Source of the DNA: Ptiloglossa arizonensis
Taxonomy: Eukaryota > Arthropoda > Insecta > Hymenoptera > Colletidae
Length of the DNA: 64,000 nucleotides
Direction of reading: 5' to 3'
Assembly: GCF_051014685.1 (NCBI RefSeq)
Contig: NW_027478417.1
Coordinates: 1,054,001 to 1,118,000, forward strand
A program made the translations under genes and the position numbers. This document shows positions 48,061 through 60,810 of the stretch, one piece after another (position 1 is the stretch's first letter; each line of letters opens with the position of its first letter). Under the pieces are notes generated by a model, which searched no databases, had not been told where the DNA came from, and saw only the letters and a program-made list of their open reading frames with translations.

Positions 48061-49209
48061 AATTTAAGGAATGGTTGAGAAACCATCAAAATTTTCGCAA
48101 GTCTGATTCTCGAAACCAATAACTACAACGACCTAGGGGAAAAATACACATACCGTTGTAATAGGGCGAGTTTCTGCTTTCAGATGTAACAGGAATTTCT
48201 CGAGTTCGTCAATCCGTTCTCGAGATATGGGAGTTTGAAGTTAAGGAACAGTTGAGAAACCATCAAAATTTTCGCAAGTCTGATACTCGAAACCAATAAC
48301 TACAAAGGCCTAGGTGGAAAACACACATATCTCTGTAATCGGGCGAGATTCTACTTTCAGATGCAACAGGAATTTCTCGAGTTCGTCTATCCGTTCGCGA
48401 GAAAGGGGAGTTTGAAGTTAAGGAATGGTTGAGAAGCCATCAAAATTTTCGCAAGTCTGATTCTCGAAACCAATAACTACAATGGCCTAGGGGAAAAATA
48501 CACATACCGTTGTAATCGGGCGAGTTTCTACTTTCAGATGCAACAGGAGTTTCTCGAGTTCGTCAATCCGTTCGCGAGATATGGGAGTTTGAAGTTAAGG
48601 AATGGTTGTGAAACTACCAAAATTTTCGCTGGTGTGATACTCGAAACCAATAACTACAAAGGCCTAGGAGGATAAAACACATATCTTTGTAATCGGGCGT
48701 GTTTCTACTTTCAGATACAACAGGAATTTCTCGAGTTCGTCAATCCGTTCGCGAGATATGGGAGTTTGAAGTTAAGGAATGGTTGAGAAACCATCAAGAT
48801 TTTCGCAAGTCTGATAATCGAAACCAATAACTACAAAGGCCTAGGGTAAAAAGACACATACCATTGTAATCGGGCGAGTATCTACTTCCAGATACAACAG
48901 GAATTTCACGAGTTCGTCAATGCGTTCGCGAGATATGGGAGTTTGAAGTTAAGGAATGGTTGAGAAACCATCAACATTTTCGCAATTCTGAGGCTAGAAA
49001 CGACTAACTGGAATGGCCTAGGGGAGAAGTACACAAACCGTTGTAATCGGGAGAGTTTCTACTTTCAGATGCAACAGGAATTTCTCGAGTTCGTCAATCC
49101 GTTCGCGAGATATGGGGGTTTGAAGTTAAGGAATGGTTGAGAAACCATCAAGATTTTCGCAAGTCTGATACTCGAAACCAATAACTACAAAGGCCTAGGG
49201 GGAAAACAC
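48061..49209 (+). repeat. Link between the 3.1 kb copies, with a partial third copy
   Basis: About 48430-49209 matches about 45425-46203 at 3006 bp (17 monomers less 3 bases), and about 49675-50440 at 1239 bp (seven monomers). The local order is therefore full copy, partial copy, full copy. The part before it (48061-48430) continues the CTACAACGACC and GGTGGAAAACACAC monomers of the 47 kb region. Confidence 0.8.
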
Positions 49210-52200
49210 ACATACCGTTGTAATCGGGCGAGTTTCTACTTTCAGATGCAACAGGAGTTTCTCGAGTTCGTCAATCCGTTCGCGAGATATGGGAGTTTGA
49301 AGTTAAGGAATGGTTGTGAAACTACCAAAATTTTCGGAAGTCTGAGACTCGAAACCAATAACTACAAATGCCTAGGGGAAAAATACACACACCATTGTAA
49401 TCAGGCGAGTTTCTACATTCAGATACAACAGGAATTTCTCGAGTTCGTCAATGCGTTCGCGACGTATGGGAGTTTGAAGTTAAGGAATGGTAGAGAAACC
49501 ATCAAAATTTTCGCTGGTCTGATACTCGAATCCAATAACCACAAAGGCCTAGGGGAAAAATACACATACCGTTGTAATCCGGCGAGTTTCTACTTTCAGA
49601 TGCAACAGGAATTTCTCGAGTTCGTCAATCCGTTCGCGAGAAATGGGAGTTTGAAGTTAAGGAATGGTTGAGAAGCCATCAAAATTTTCGCAAATCTGAT
49701 ACTCGAAACCAATAACTACAATGGCCTAGGGGAAAAATACACATACCGTTGTAATCGGGCGAGTTTCTACTTTCAGATGCAACAGGAGTTTCTCGAGTTC
49801 GTCAATCCGTTCGCGAGATATGGGAGTTTGAAGTTAAGGAATGGTTGTGAAACTACCAAAATTTTCGCTGGTGTGATACTCGAAACCAATAACTACAAAG
49901 GCCTAGGAGGATAAAACACATATCTTTGTAATCGGGCGTGTTTCTACTTTCAGATACAACAGGAATTTCTCGAGTTCGTCAATCCGTTCGCGAGATATGG
50001 GAGTTTGAAGTTAAGGAATGGTTGAGAAACCATCAAGATTTTCGCAAGTCTGATAATCGAAACCAATAACTACAAAGGCCTAGGGTAAAAAGACACATAC
50101 CATTGTAATCGGGCGAGTATCTACTTCCAGATACAACAGGAATTTCACGAGTTCGTCAATGCGTTCGCGAGATATGGGAGTTTGAAGTTAAGGAATGGTT
50201 GAGAAACCATCAACATTTTCGCAATTCTGAGGCTAGAAACGACTAACTGGAATGGCCTAGGGGAGAAGTACACAAACCGTTGTAATCGGGAGAGTTTCTA
50301 CTTTCAGATGCAACAGGAATTTCTCGAGTTCGTCAATCCGTTCGCGAGATATGGGGGTTTGAAGTTAAGGAATGGTTGAGAAACCATCAAGATTTTCGCA
50401 AGTCTGATACTCGAAACCAATAACTACAAAGGCCTAGGGGGAAAACACACATATCTTTGTAGTCGGGCGTGTTTCTACTTTCAGGTGCAACAGGAATTTC
50501 TCGAGTTCGTCAATCCGTTCGCGAGATATGGGAGTTTGAAGTTAAGGAATGGTTGAGAAACCATCAAAATTTTCGCAAGTCTGATACTCGAAACCAAGAA
50601 CTACAAATGTCTAGGGGAAAAAGACACATACCATTGTAATCGGGCGAGTTTCTACTTCCAGATACAACAGGAATTTCACGAGTTCGTCAATGCGTTCGCG
50701 AGATATGGGAGTTTGAATTAAGGAATGGTTGAGAAACCATCAACATTTTCGCAATTCTGAGGCTAGAAACGAATAACTGGAATGGCCTAGGGGAGAAGTA
50801 CATAAACCGTTGTAATCGGGAGAGTTTCTACTTTCAGATGCAACTGGAATTTCTCGAGTTCGTCAATCCGTTCGCGAGATATGGGAGTTTGAAGTTAAGG
50901 AATGGTTGAGAAACCATCAAGATTTTCGCAAGTCTGATACTCGAAACCAATAACTACAAAGGCCTAGGGGGAAAACACACATATCTTTGTAGTCGGGCGT
51001 GTTTCTACTTTCAGGTGCAACAGGAATTTCTCGAGTTCGTCAATCCGTTCGCGAGATATGGGAGTTTGAATTTATGGAATGGTTGAGAAACCATCAAAAT
51101 TTTCGCAAGTCTGATTCTCGAAACCAATAACTACAACGACCTAGGGGAAAAATACACATACCGTTGTAATAGGGCGAGTTTCTGCTTTCAGATGTAACAG
51201 GAATTTCTCGAGTTCGTCAATCCGTTCTCGAGATATGGGAGTTTGAAGTTAAGGAACGGTTGAGAAACCATCAAAATTTTCGCAAGTCTGATACTCGAAA
51301 CCAATAACTACAAAGGCCTAGGTGGAAAACACACATATCTCTGTAATCGGGCGAGATTCTACTTTCAGATGCAACAGGAATTTCTCGAGTTCGTCTATCC
51401 GTTCGCGAGAAAGGGGAGTTTGAAGTTAAGGAATGGTTGAGAAACCATCAAAATTTTCGCAAGTCTGATTCTCGAAACCAATAACTACAACGACCTAGGG
51501 GAAAAATACACATATCTCTGTAATCGGGCGAGTTTCCACTTTCAGATGCAACAGGAATTTCTCGAGTTCGTCAATCCGTTCTCGAGATATGGGAGTTTGA
51601 AGTTAAGGAACGGTTGAGAAACCATCAAAATTTTCGCAAGTCTGATACTCGAAACCAATAACTACAAAGGCCTAGGTGGAAAACACACATATCTCTGTAA
51701 TCGGGCGAGATTCTACTTTCAGATGCAACAGGAATTTCTCGAGTTCGTCTATCCGTTCGCGAGAAAGGGGAGTTTGAAGTTAAGGAATGGTTGAGAAACC
51801 ATCAAAATTTTCGCAAGTCTGATACTCGAAACGAAGAACTACAAATGTCTAGGGGAAAAAGACACATACCATTGTAATCGGGCGAGTTTCTACTTCCAGA
51901 TACAACAGGAATTTCACGAGTTCGTCAATGCGTTCGCGAGATATGGGAGTGTGAATTAAGGAATGGTTGAGAAACCATCAACATTTTCGCAATTCTGAGG
52001 CTAGAAACGAATAACTGGAATGGCCTAGGGGAGAAGTACATAAACCGTTGTAATCGGGAGAGTTTCTACTTTCAGATGCAACTGGAATTTCTCGAGTTCG
52101 TCAATCCGTTCGCGAGATATGGGAGTTTGAAGTTAAGGAATGGTTGAGAAACCATCAAGATTTTCGCAAGTCTGATACTCGAAACCAATAACTACAAAGG

Positions 52201-52306
52201 CCTAGGGGGAAAACACACATATATTTGTAGTCGGGCGTGTTTCTACTTTCAGGTGCAACAGGAATTTCTCGAGTTCGTCAATCCGTTCGCGAGATATGGG
52301 AGTTTG
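49210..52306 (+). repeat. 3.1 kb segmental copy B
   Basis: This is the near-identical partner of 44965-48060. Its right edge is clear: the partner continues with TTTAAGGAATGG and CGCAAGTCTGATTC, whereas here AAGTTAAGG is followed by CGCTGGTCTG and ACCAACAACTGG, which starts the 52.3 kb block. The left edge falls within CACACATACCG near 49210. A T-to-A change at the TGA near 49488 lengthens an open frame relative to copy A. Confidence 0.88.
49246..49671 (+). repeat. Longest stop-less run (141 codons), not considered a gene
   Basis: Two and a half consecutive monomers lack a stop in the forward frame. The first has GGTTGTGAA in place of GGTTGAGAA, and the second has GGTAGAGAA, so each loses the usual TGA. 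Because 177 is 59 codons exactly, the frame is carried from unit to unit. The same sequence at 45001 stops after 82 codons because of one base. The predicted product is a repeat of the same 59 residues with many Phe, Asn and Arg. I see no start context, domain or signal that supports translation. Confidence 0.8.
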
Positions 52307-54199
52307 AAGTTAAGGAATGGTTGAGAAACCATCAAAATTTTCGCTGGTCTGATACTCGAAACCAACAACTGGAATGTCCTAGGGGAAAAGTACACACACC
52401 ATTGTAATCGGGCGAGTTTCTACTTTCAGATGCAACAGGAATTTCTCGAGTTCGTCAATCCGTGCGCGAGATATGGTAGTTTGATGTTAAGGAACGGTTG
52501 AGAAACCATCAAAATTCTCGCAAGTCTGATACTCGAAACCAATAACTACATTGACCTAGGGGAAAAATACACATACCGATGTAATAGGGCGAGTTTCTGC
52601 TTTCAGATGCAACAGGAATTTCTCGAGTTCGTCAATCCGATCGCGAGATATGGGACTTGGAATTTAAGGAATGGTTGAGAAACCATCAAAATTTTCGCAA
52701 GTCTGATACTCGAAACCAATAACTACAAAGGCCTAGGGGAAAAATACGCATACCGTTGTAATCGGGCGAGTTTCTAATTCCACATGCAACAGGAATTTCT
52801 CGAGTTCGTCTATCCGTTCGCGAGAAAGGGGAGTTCGAAGTTAAGGAATGGTTGAGAAACCATCAAAATTTTCGCAAGTCTGATACTCGAAACCAATAAC
52901 TACAAAGGCATAGAGGAAAAATGCACATATCTCTGTAATCGGGCGAGTTTCCACTTTCAGATGCAACAGGAATTTCTCGAGTTCGTCATTCCGTTCGCGA
53001 GATATGGGAGTTTGAAGTTAAGGAATGGTTGAGAAACCATCAAAATTTACGCAATTCTGATGCTAGAAACGAATAACTTGAATGGCCTAGGGGAAAAGTA
53101 CACAAACCATTGTAATCGGGCGAGTTTCTACTTTCAGATGCAATAGGAATTCCTCGTGTTCGTCAATCCGTTCGCGAGATATGGGAGTTTGAAGTTAAGG
53201 AATGGTTGAGAAACCATAAAAATTTTCGCTGGTCTGATACTCGAAGCCAATAACTGGAATGTCCTAGGGGAAAAGTACACACACCATTGTAATCGGGCGA
53301 GTTTCTACTTTCAGATGCGACAGGAATTTCTCGAGTTCGTCAATCCGTGCGAGCGATATGGTAGTTTGATGTTAAGGAACGGTTGAGAAACCATCAAAAT
53401 TCTCGCAAGTCTGATACTCGAAACCAATAACTACAATGACCTAGGGGAAAAATACACATACCATTGTAATCGGGCGAGTTTCTACATTCAGATGCAACAG
53501 CAATTTCTCGAGTTCGTCAATCCGTTCGCGAGAAATGGGAGTTTGAAGTTAAGGAATGGTTGAGAAACCATCAAAATTTTCGCAAGTCTGATACTCGAAA
53601 CCAATAACTACAAAGGCCTAGGGGAAAAATACGCATACCGTTGTAATCGGGCGAGTTTCTAATTCCACATGCAACAGGAATTTCTCGAGTTCGTCAATCC
53701 GTTCGCGAGATATGGGAGATTGAAGTTAAGGAATGGTAGAGAAACCATCAAAATTTTCGCTGGTCTGATACTCGAAACCAATAACTGGAATGGCCTAGGG
53801 GAAAAATACACACACCATTGTATTCGGACGAGTTTCTGCTTTCAGGTGCAACAGGAATTTCTCGTGTTCGTCAATCCGTTCGCGAGAAATGGGAGTTTGA
53901 AGTTAAGGAATGGTTGAGAAACCATCAAAATTTTCGCAAGCCTGAGACTCGAAACCAATAACTACAAATGCCTAGGGGAAAAATACACATAGCGTTGTAA
54001 TCGGGCGGGTTTCTACTTTCAGATACAACAGGAATTTCTCGAGTTCGTCAATGCGTTCGCGAGATATGGGAGTTTGAAGTTAAGGAATGGTTGAGAAATC
54101 ATCAAAATTTTCGCAAGTCTGATACTCGAATCCAATAACTACAATGGCCTAGGGCAAAAATACACATTCCGTTGTAATCGGGCGGGTTTCTACTTTCTG
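52307..54199 (+). repeat. Block related to 41.5-44 kb, copy 2 (shorter, reordered)
   Basis: The order follows 41560-42360, then jumps by about four monomers to the sequence seen at 43060-43450 (GATGCGACAGG, GTGCGAGCG, CAACAGCAATTTC). It then takes the CTAATTCCACATGC monomer found at about 43930 before the CACATAGCGTTG monomer found at about 43550, so two pieces are in swapped order. A stop-less monomer, GGTAGAGAAACC, starts an 82-codon frame at 53669. Confidence 0.75.
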
Positions 54200-55869
54200 A
54201 TGCAACAGGATTTTCTCGAGTTCGTCAATCCGTTCGCGAGATATGGGAGTTTGAAGTTAAGGAATGGTTGTGAAACTACCAAAATTTTCGGAAGTCTGAG
54301 ACTCGAAACCAATAACTACAAATGCCTAGGGGAAAAATACACACACCATTGTAATCAGGCGAGTTTCTACATTCAGATACAACAGGAATTTCTCGAGTTC
54401 GTCAATGCGTTCGCGACGTATGGGAGTTTGAAGTTAAGGAATGGTTGAGAAACCATCAAAATTTTCGCTGGTCTGATACTCGAATCCAGTAACCACAAAG
54501 GCCTAGGGGAAAAATACACATACCGTTGTATCCGGCGAGTTTCTACTTTCAGATGCAACAGGAATTTCTCGAGTTCGTCAATCCGTTCGCGAGAAATGGG
54601 AGTTTGAAGTTAAGGAATGGTTGAGAAACCATCAAAATTTTCGCAAATCTGATACTCGAAACCAATAACTACAATGGCCTAGGGGAAAAATACACATACC
54701 GTTGTAATCGGTCGAGTTTCTACTTTCAGATGCAACAGGAGTTTCTCGAGTTCGTCAATCCGTTCGCGAGATATGGGAGTTTGAAGTTAAGGAATGGTTG
54801 TGAAACTACCAAAATTTTCGGAAGTCTGAGACTCGAAACCAATAACTACAAATGCCTAGGGGAAAAATACACACACCATTGTAACCAGGCGAGTTTCTAC
54901 ATTCAGATACAACAGGAATTTCTCGAGTTCGTCAATGCGTTCGCGACGTATGGGAGTTTGAAGTTAAGGAATGGTTGAGAAATCATTAAAATTTTCGCAA
55001 GTCTGATACTCGAAACCAATAACTACAAAGGCCTAGGTGGAAAACACACATATCTCTGTAATCGGGCGAGTTTCTACTTTCAGATGCAACAGGAATTTCT
55101 CGAGTTCGTCTATCCGTTCGCGAGAAAGAGGAGTTTGAAGTTAAGGAATGGTTGAGAAATCATCAAAACTTTCGCATGTCTGATACTCGAAACCAATAAC
55201 TGGTATGGCCTATGGCAAAAATACACATTCCTTTGTAATCGGGCGGGTTTCTACTTTCTGATGCAACAGGATTTTCTCGAGTTCGTCAATCCGTTCGCGA
55301 GAAATGGGAGTTTGAAGTTATGGAATGGTTGAGAAACCATCAAAATTTTCGCAAGTCTGATACTCGAATCCAATAACTACAATGGCCTAGGGCAAAAATA
55401 CACATACCGTTTTAATCGGGCGGGTTTCTACTTTCAGATGCAACAGGAATTTCTCGAGTTCGTCAATCCGATCGCAAGATATGGGAGTTGGAAGTTAAGG
55501 AATGGTTGAGAAACTATCAAAATTTTCGCAAGTCTGATACTCGAAACCAATAACTACAATGGCCTAGGGGAAAAATACACATACCGTTGTAATCGGGCGA
55601 GTTTCTGCTTTCAGATGCAATAGAAAATTCTCGAGTTCGTCAATCCGTGCGCGAGATATGGGAGTTTGAATTTAAGGAATGGTTGAGAAACCATCAAAAG
55701 TTTCGCAAGTGTGATACTCGAAACCAACAACTGGAATGGCCTAGGGGAAAAGTACACACACCGTTGTAATCGGGCGTGTTTCTACTTTCAGGTGCAACAG
55801 GAATTTCTCGAGTTCGTCAGTCCGTTCGCGAGATATGGGAGTTTGAAGTTAAGGAATGGTTGAGAACTC
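54200..55869 (+). repeat. Mixed monomers with two GGTTGTGAAACTACC units
   Basis: Units starting at 54200 and 54730 are near-copies of the 45001 monomer, three monomers apart (530 bp). A base is missing in CGTTGTATCCGGCG near 54530, which opens a 61-codon frame on the minus strand, an artefact of the repeat. Further on are GGAGGTTTG-type, CGTTTTAATCGGG (55408) and GTTGGAAGTTAAGG variants. Nothing outside the satellite is seen. Confidence 0.7.
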
Positions 55870-57269
55870 ATCAAAATTTTCGCTGGTGTGATACTCGAAA
55901 CCAATAACTACAAAGGCCTAGGAGGATAAAACACATATCTTTGTAATCGGGCGTGTTTCTACTTTCAGATACAACAGGAATTTCTCGAGTTCGTCAATCC
56001 GTTCGCGAGATATGGGAGTTTGAAGTTAAGGAATGGTTGAGAAACCATCAAGATTTTCGCAAGTCTGATAATCGAAACCAATAACTACAAAGACCTAGGG
56101 GAAAAAGACACATACCATTGTAATCGGGCGAGTTTCTACTTCCAGATACAACAGGAATTTCACGAGTTCGTCAATGCGTTCGCGAGATATGGGAGTTTGA
56201 ATTAAGGAATGGTTGAGAAACCATCAACATTTTCGCAATTCTGAGGCTAGAAACGAATAACTGGAATGGCCTAGGGGAGAAGTACATAAACCGTTGTAAT
56301 CGGGAGAGTTTCTACTTTCAGATGCAACTGGAATTTCTCGAGTTCGTCAATCCGTTCGCGAGATATGGGAGTTTGAAGTTAAGGAATGGTTGAGAAACCA
56401 TCAAGATTTTCGCAAGTCTGATACTCGAAACCAATAACTACAAAGGCCTAGGGGGAAAACACACATATCTTTGTAGTCGGGCGTGTTTCTACTTTCAGGT
56501 GCAACAGGAATTTCTCGAGTTCGTCAATCCGTTCGCGAGATATGGGAGTTTGAGTTTAAGGAATGGTTGAGGAACCATCAAAATTTTCGCTGGTCTGATA
56601 CTCGAAACCAATAACTGGAATGGCCTAGGGGAAAGGTACACACGCCATTGTAATCGTGCGAGTTTCTACTTTCAGATACAACAAGAATTTCTCGAGTTCG
56701 TCAATCCGTTCGCGAGAAATGGGGGTCTGAAGTTAAGGAATGGTTGAGAAACCATCAAAATTTTCGCAAGTCTGATACTCGAAACCAAGAACTACAAATG
56801 TCTAGGGGAAAAAGACACATACCATTGTAATCGGGCGAGTTTCTACTTCCAGATACAACAGGAATTTCACGAGTTCGTCAATGCGTTCGCGAGATATGGG
56901 AGTTTGAAGTTAAGGAATGGTTGAGAAACCATCAACATTTTCGCAATTCTGATGCTAGAAACGAATAACTGGAATGGCCTAGGGGAGAAGTACACACACC
57001 ATTGTAATCGGGAGAGTTTCAACTTTCAGATGCAACAGGAATTTCTCGAGTTCGTCAATCCGTTCGCGAGATATGGGAGTTTGAAGTTAAGTAATGGTTG
57101 AGAAATCATCAAGATTTTCGCAAGTCTGATACACGAAACCAATAACTACAAAGGCATAGGGGGAAAACACACATAACTTTGTAATCGGGCATGTTTCTAC
57201 TTTCAGGTGCAACAGGAATTTCTCGAGTTCGTCAATCCGTTCGCGAGATATGGGAGTTTGAAGTTAAGG
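55870..57269 (+). repeat. Echo of the 45.6-46.9 kb block
   Basis: The CTGGTGTGATAC / GGAGGATAAAACAC monomer at 55882 and its followers (GATAATCGAAACC, CTTCCAGATACAAC, GAATTAAGG, GTAGTCGGGCGTG) repeat the order of about 45622-46880 with some units missing. It is a third, shortened member of the family of the 3.1 kb copies. The right part (56570-57269) has its own variants, such as GGAAAGGTACACACG and CAACAAGAATTTC. Confidence 0.72.
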
Positions 57270-58284
57270 AATGGTTGAGAAACCATCACAATTATCGCAA
57301 GTCTGATACTCCAAACCAATAACCACTATGGTCTAGGGCAAAAATACACATACCGTTGTAATCGGGCGAGTTTCTACTTTCAGATGCAACAGGAATTTCT
57401 CGAGTTCGTCAATCCGTTCGCGAGATATGGGAGTTTGAAATTAAGGAATGGTTGAGAAACCATCAAAATTTTCTCAAGTCTGATACTCGAAACCAATAAT
57501 TACAAATGTCTAGGGGAAAAAGACACATACCGTTGTAATCGGGCGAGTTTCTACTTTCAGATGCAACAGGAATTTCTCGAGTTCGTCAATCCGTTCGCGA
57601 GATATGGGAGTTTGAAACTAAGGAATGGTTGAGAAACCATCAAAATTTTCGCTAGTCTGATACTCGAAACAAATAACTACAAAGGCCTAGGGGAAAAATA
57701 AACGTACCTTTGTAATCGGGCGAGATTCCACATTCAGCTGCAACAGGAATTTCTCGAGTTCGTCTATCCGTTCGCGAGATATGGGAGTTTGAAATTAAGG
57801 AATGGTTGAGAAACCATCAAAATTTTCTCAAGTCTGATACTCGAAACGAATAATTACAAATGTCTAGGGGAAAAAGAAACATACCGTTGTAATCGGGCGA
57901 GTTTCTGCTTTCAGATGCAATAGGAAGTTCTCGAGTTCGTCAATGCGTTCGCGAGATATGGAAGTTTGAAGTTAAGGAATGCTTGAGAAACCATCAAAAT
58001 TTTCGCTGGTCTGATACTCGAAACCAACAACTGGAATGGCCTAGGGGAAAAGCACACACACCGTTGTAATCGGGCGAGTTTCTGCGTTCATATGCAATAG
58101 GAAATTCTCGAGTTCGTCAATCCGTTCAGGAGATATGGGAGTTTGAAGATAAGGAATGGTTGAGAAACCATCAAAATTTTCGCAAATCTGATTCTCGAAA
58201 CCAACAACTGGAAAGGCCCAGGGGAAAAGTACGCATACCATTGTAATCGGGCGGGTTTCTGCTTTCAGATGCAATAGGAAATTC
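57270..58284 (+). repeat. Block with partner at 61.69-62.34 kb
   Basis: About 57270-57930 matches about 61690-62345 at 4424 bp (25 monomers less one base). Markers are CACAATTATCGC, ACTCCAAACCAATAACC with TGGTCTAGGGC, TTTTCTCAAGTC, AATAATTACAAATG and CATTCAGCTGC. After that, ACCAACAACTGG with GCGTTCATATGC near 58020-58100 has relatives near 59080 and 62980. A 77-codon open frame on the minus strand here is a repeat shadow. Confidence 0.75.
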
Positions 58285-59394
58285 TCGAGTTTGTCAATCC
58301 GATCGCGAGATATGGAAGTTTGAAGTTAAGGAATGCTTGAGAAACCATCAAAATTTTCGCTGGTCTGATACTCGAAACCAATAACTACTATGGCCTCGGG
58401 GAAAAATACACATACCTTTGTAATCGGGCGAGTTTCTGCTTTCAGATGCAACAGGAATTTCTCGAGTTCGTCAATCCGTTCGCGAGATATGGGAGTTTGA
58501 AGTTAAGGAATGGTTGAGAAATCATCAAAATTTTCGCAAGTCTGATACTGGAATCCAATAACTACAATGGCCTAGGGCAAAAATACACATACCTTTGTAA
58601 TCGGGCGAGTTTCTGCTTTCAGATGCAATAGGAATTTCTCGAGTTCGTCAATCCGTTCGCGAGAAATGGGAGTTTGAAGTTAAGGAATGGTTGAGAAACC
58701 ATCACAATTTTCGCAAGTCTGATACTCGAAACCAATAACTACTATGGCCTAGGGCAAAAATACGCATACCGTTGTAATCGGGCGCGTTTCTGCTTTCAGA
58801 TGCAATAGGAAATTCTCGAGTTCGTCAATCCGTTCGCGAGATATGGGTGATGGAAGTTAAGGAATGCTTGAGAAACCATCAAAATTTTCGCAAGTCGGAT
58901 ACTCGAAACCAATAACTACAATGGCCTATGGGAAAAATACACATACCTTTGCAATCGGGCGAGTTTCTGCTTTCAGATGCAATAGGAAATTCTCGAGTTC
59001 GTAAAACCGTTCGCGAGATATGGGAGTTTGAAGTTAAGGAATGCTTGAGAAACCATTAAATTTTCGCTGGTCTGATACTCGAAACCAACAACTGGAATGG
59101 CCTAGGGGAAAAGCACACGCACCGTTGTAATCGGGCGAGTTTCTGCTTTCATATGCAATAGGAAATTCTCGAGTTCGTCAATCCGTTCGGGAGATATGGG
59201 AGTTTGAAGTTAAGGAATGGTTGAGAAACCATAGAAATTTTCGCAAGTCTGATACTCGAAACCAATAATTACAAATGTCTAGGGGAAAAAGAAACATACC
59301 GTTGTAATCGGGCGAGTTTCTGCTTTCAGATGCAATAGGAAGTTCTCGAGTTCGTCAATGCGTTCGCGAGATATGGAAGTTTGAAGTTAAGGAA
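58285..59394 (+). repeat. Block whose first part recurs at the right edge
   Basis: About 58285-58690 matches about 63595-64000 at 5310 bp, exactly 30 monomers. Markers are GAGTTTGTCAATCCGATCG, GATATGGAAG, and GATACTGGAATCC at 58545 and 63855. The partner runs off the window, so the true length is unknown. The remainder to 59394 is mostly CAATAGG monomers, with GATATGGGTGATGG near 58845 and GTAAAACCGTTCG near 59000. Confidence 0.75.
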
Positions 59395-60325
59395 TGCTTG
59401 AGATACCATCAAAATTTTCGCTGGTCTGATACTCGAAACCAATAACTGGAGTGGCCTAGGGGAAAAGTACACACACCATTGTATTCGGGCGAGTTTCTGC
59501 TTTCAGATGCAACAGGAATTTCTCGAGTTCGTCAATCCGATCGCGAGAAATGGGAGTTTGAAGATAAGGTATGGTTGAGAAACCATCGAAATTTTCGCAA
59601 GTCTGATACTCGAAACCAATAACTACAAAGGCCTAGGGGGAAAACACACATATCTTTGTAATCGGGCGAGTTTCTGCTTTCAGATGCAATAGGAAATTCT
59701 CGATTTCGTCAATCCGTTCGCGAGATATGGGAGATGGAAGTTAAGGAATGGTTGAGAAACCATCAAAATTTTCGCAATTCTGATGCTAGAAACGAATAAC
59801 AGGAATGGCTTAGGGGAAAAGTACATACACCATTCTAATCGGGAGAGTTTCTACTTCCACATGCAACAGGAATTTCTCGAGTTCGTCAATCCGTTCGCGA
59901 GGTATGGGAGTTTGAAATTAAGGAATGGTTGAGAAACCATCAAAATTTTCTCAAGTCTGATACTCGAAACCTATAATTACAAATGTCTAGGGGAAAAAGA
60001 CACATACCGTTGTAATCGGGCGAGTTTCTGCTTTCAGATGCAATAGGAAATTCTCGAGTTCGTCAATCCGATCGCGAGATATGGAAGTTTGAAGTTAAGG
60101 AATGCTTGAGAAACCATCAAAATTTTCGCTGGTCTGATACTCGAATCCAATAACTAGTATGGCCTAGGGGAAAAATACACATACCTTTGTAATCGGGCGA
60201 GTTTCTGCTTTCAGATGCAATAGGAAATTCTCGAGTTCGTCAATCCGTTCGCGAGATGTGGGAGTTTGAAGTTAAGGAATGGTTGAGAAACCACCACAAT
60301 TATCGCAAGTCTGATACTCGAAACC
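59395..60325 (+). repeat. Eight-monomer-spaced duplication, copy 1 (partner 60811-61741)
   Basis: This copy matches 60811-61741 at 1416 bp, exactly eight monomers. Markers are GAGATACCATC, AACTGGAGTGGCC, TAAGGTATGG, CTCGATTTCGTC, AACAGGAATGGCTTAGG, CATTCTAATCGGGAG and AAACCTATAATTAC. Differences are single bases, such as GAAGATAAGG for GAAGTTAAGG near 59560. Confidence 0.85.
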
Positions 60326-60810
60326 AATAACTACAAAGGCCTAGGGGAAAAATACGCATACCGTTGTAATCGGGCGAGATTCTACTTTTACGTGCAACAG
60401 GAATTTCTCGAGTTCGTCAATCCGTTGGCGAGATATGAGAGTTTGAAGTAAAGGAATGGTTGAGAAACCATCAAAATTTTCGCTGGTCTGATACTCGAAA
60501 CCAATAACTGGAATGGCCTAGGGGCAAAGTACACACACCATTGTAATCGGGCGAGTTTCTACTTTCAGATACAATAGGAATTTCTCGAGCTCGTCAATGC
60601 GTTCGCGAGATATGGGTGTTTGAAGTTAAGGAATGGTTGGTTAACCATCGAAATTTTCGCAAGTCTGATACTCGAAAACAAAAACTACAAAGGCCTAGGG
60701 GAAAAATACGCATACTGTTGTAATCGGGCGAGTTTCTACTTCCACATGTAACAGGAATTTCTCGTGTTCGTCAATCCGTTCGCGAGATATGGGAGATTGA
60801 AGTTAAGGAA
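60326..60810 (+). repeat. Three linking monomers with a partner at 62.45 kb
   Basis: About 60330-60640 matches about 62454-62764 at 2124 bp, exactly 12 monomers (CTACTTTTACGTGC, GTTGGCGAGATATGAG, GAAGTAAAGG, GGGGCAAAGTAC). Near 60635 the dyad has changed to ATGGTTGGTTAACCAT, which keeps both arms but replaces the GAGA loop with GGTT and creates an HpaI site. The last unit has CATGTAACAGG. Confidence 0.75.
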
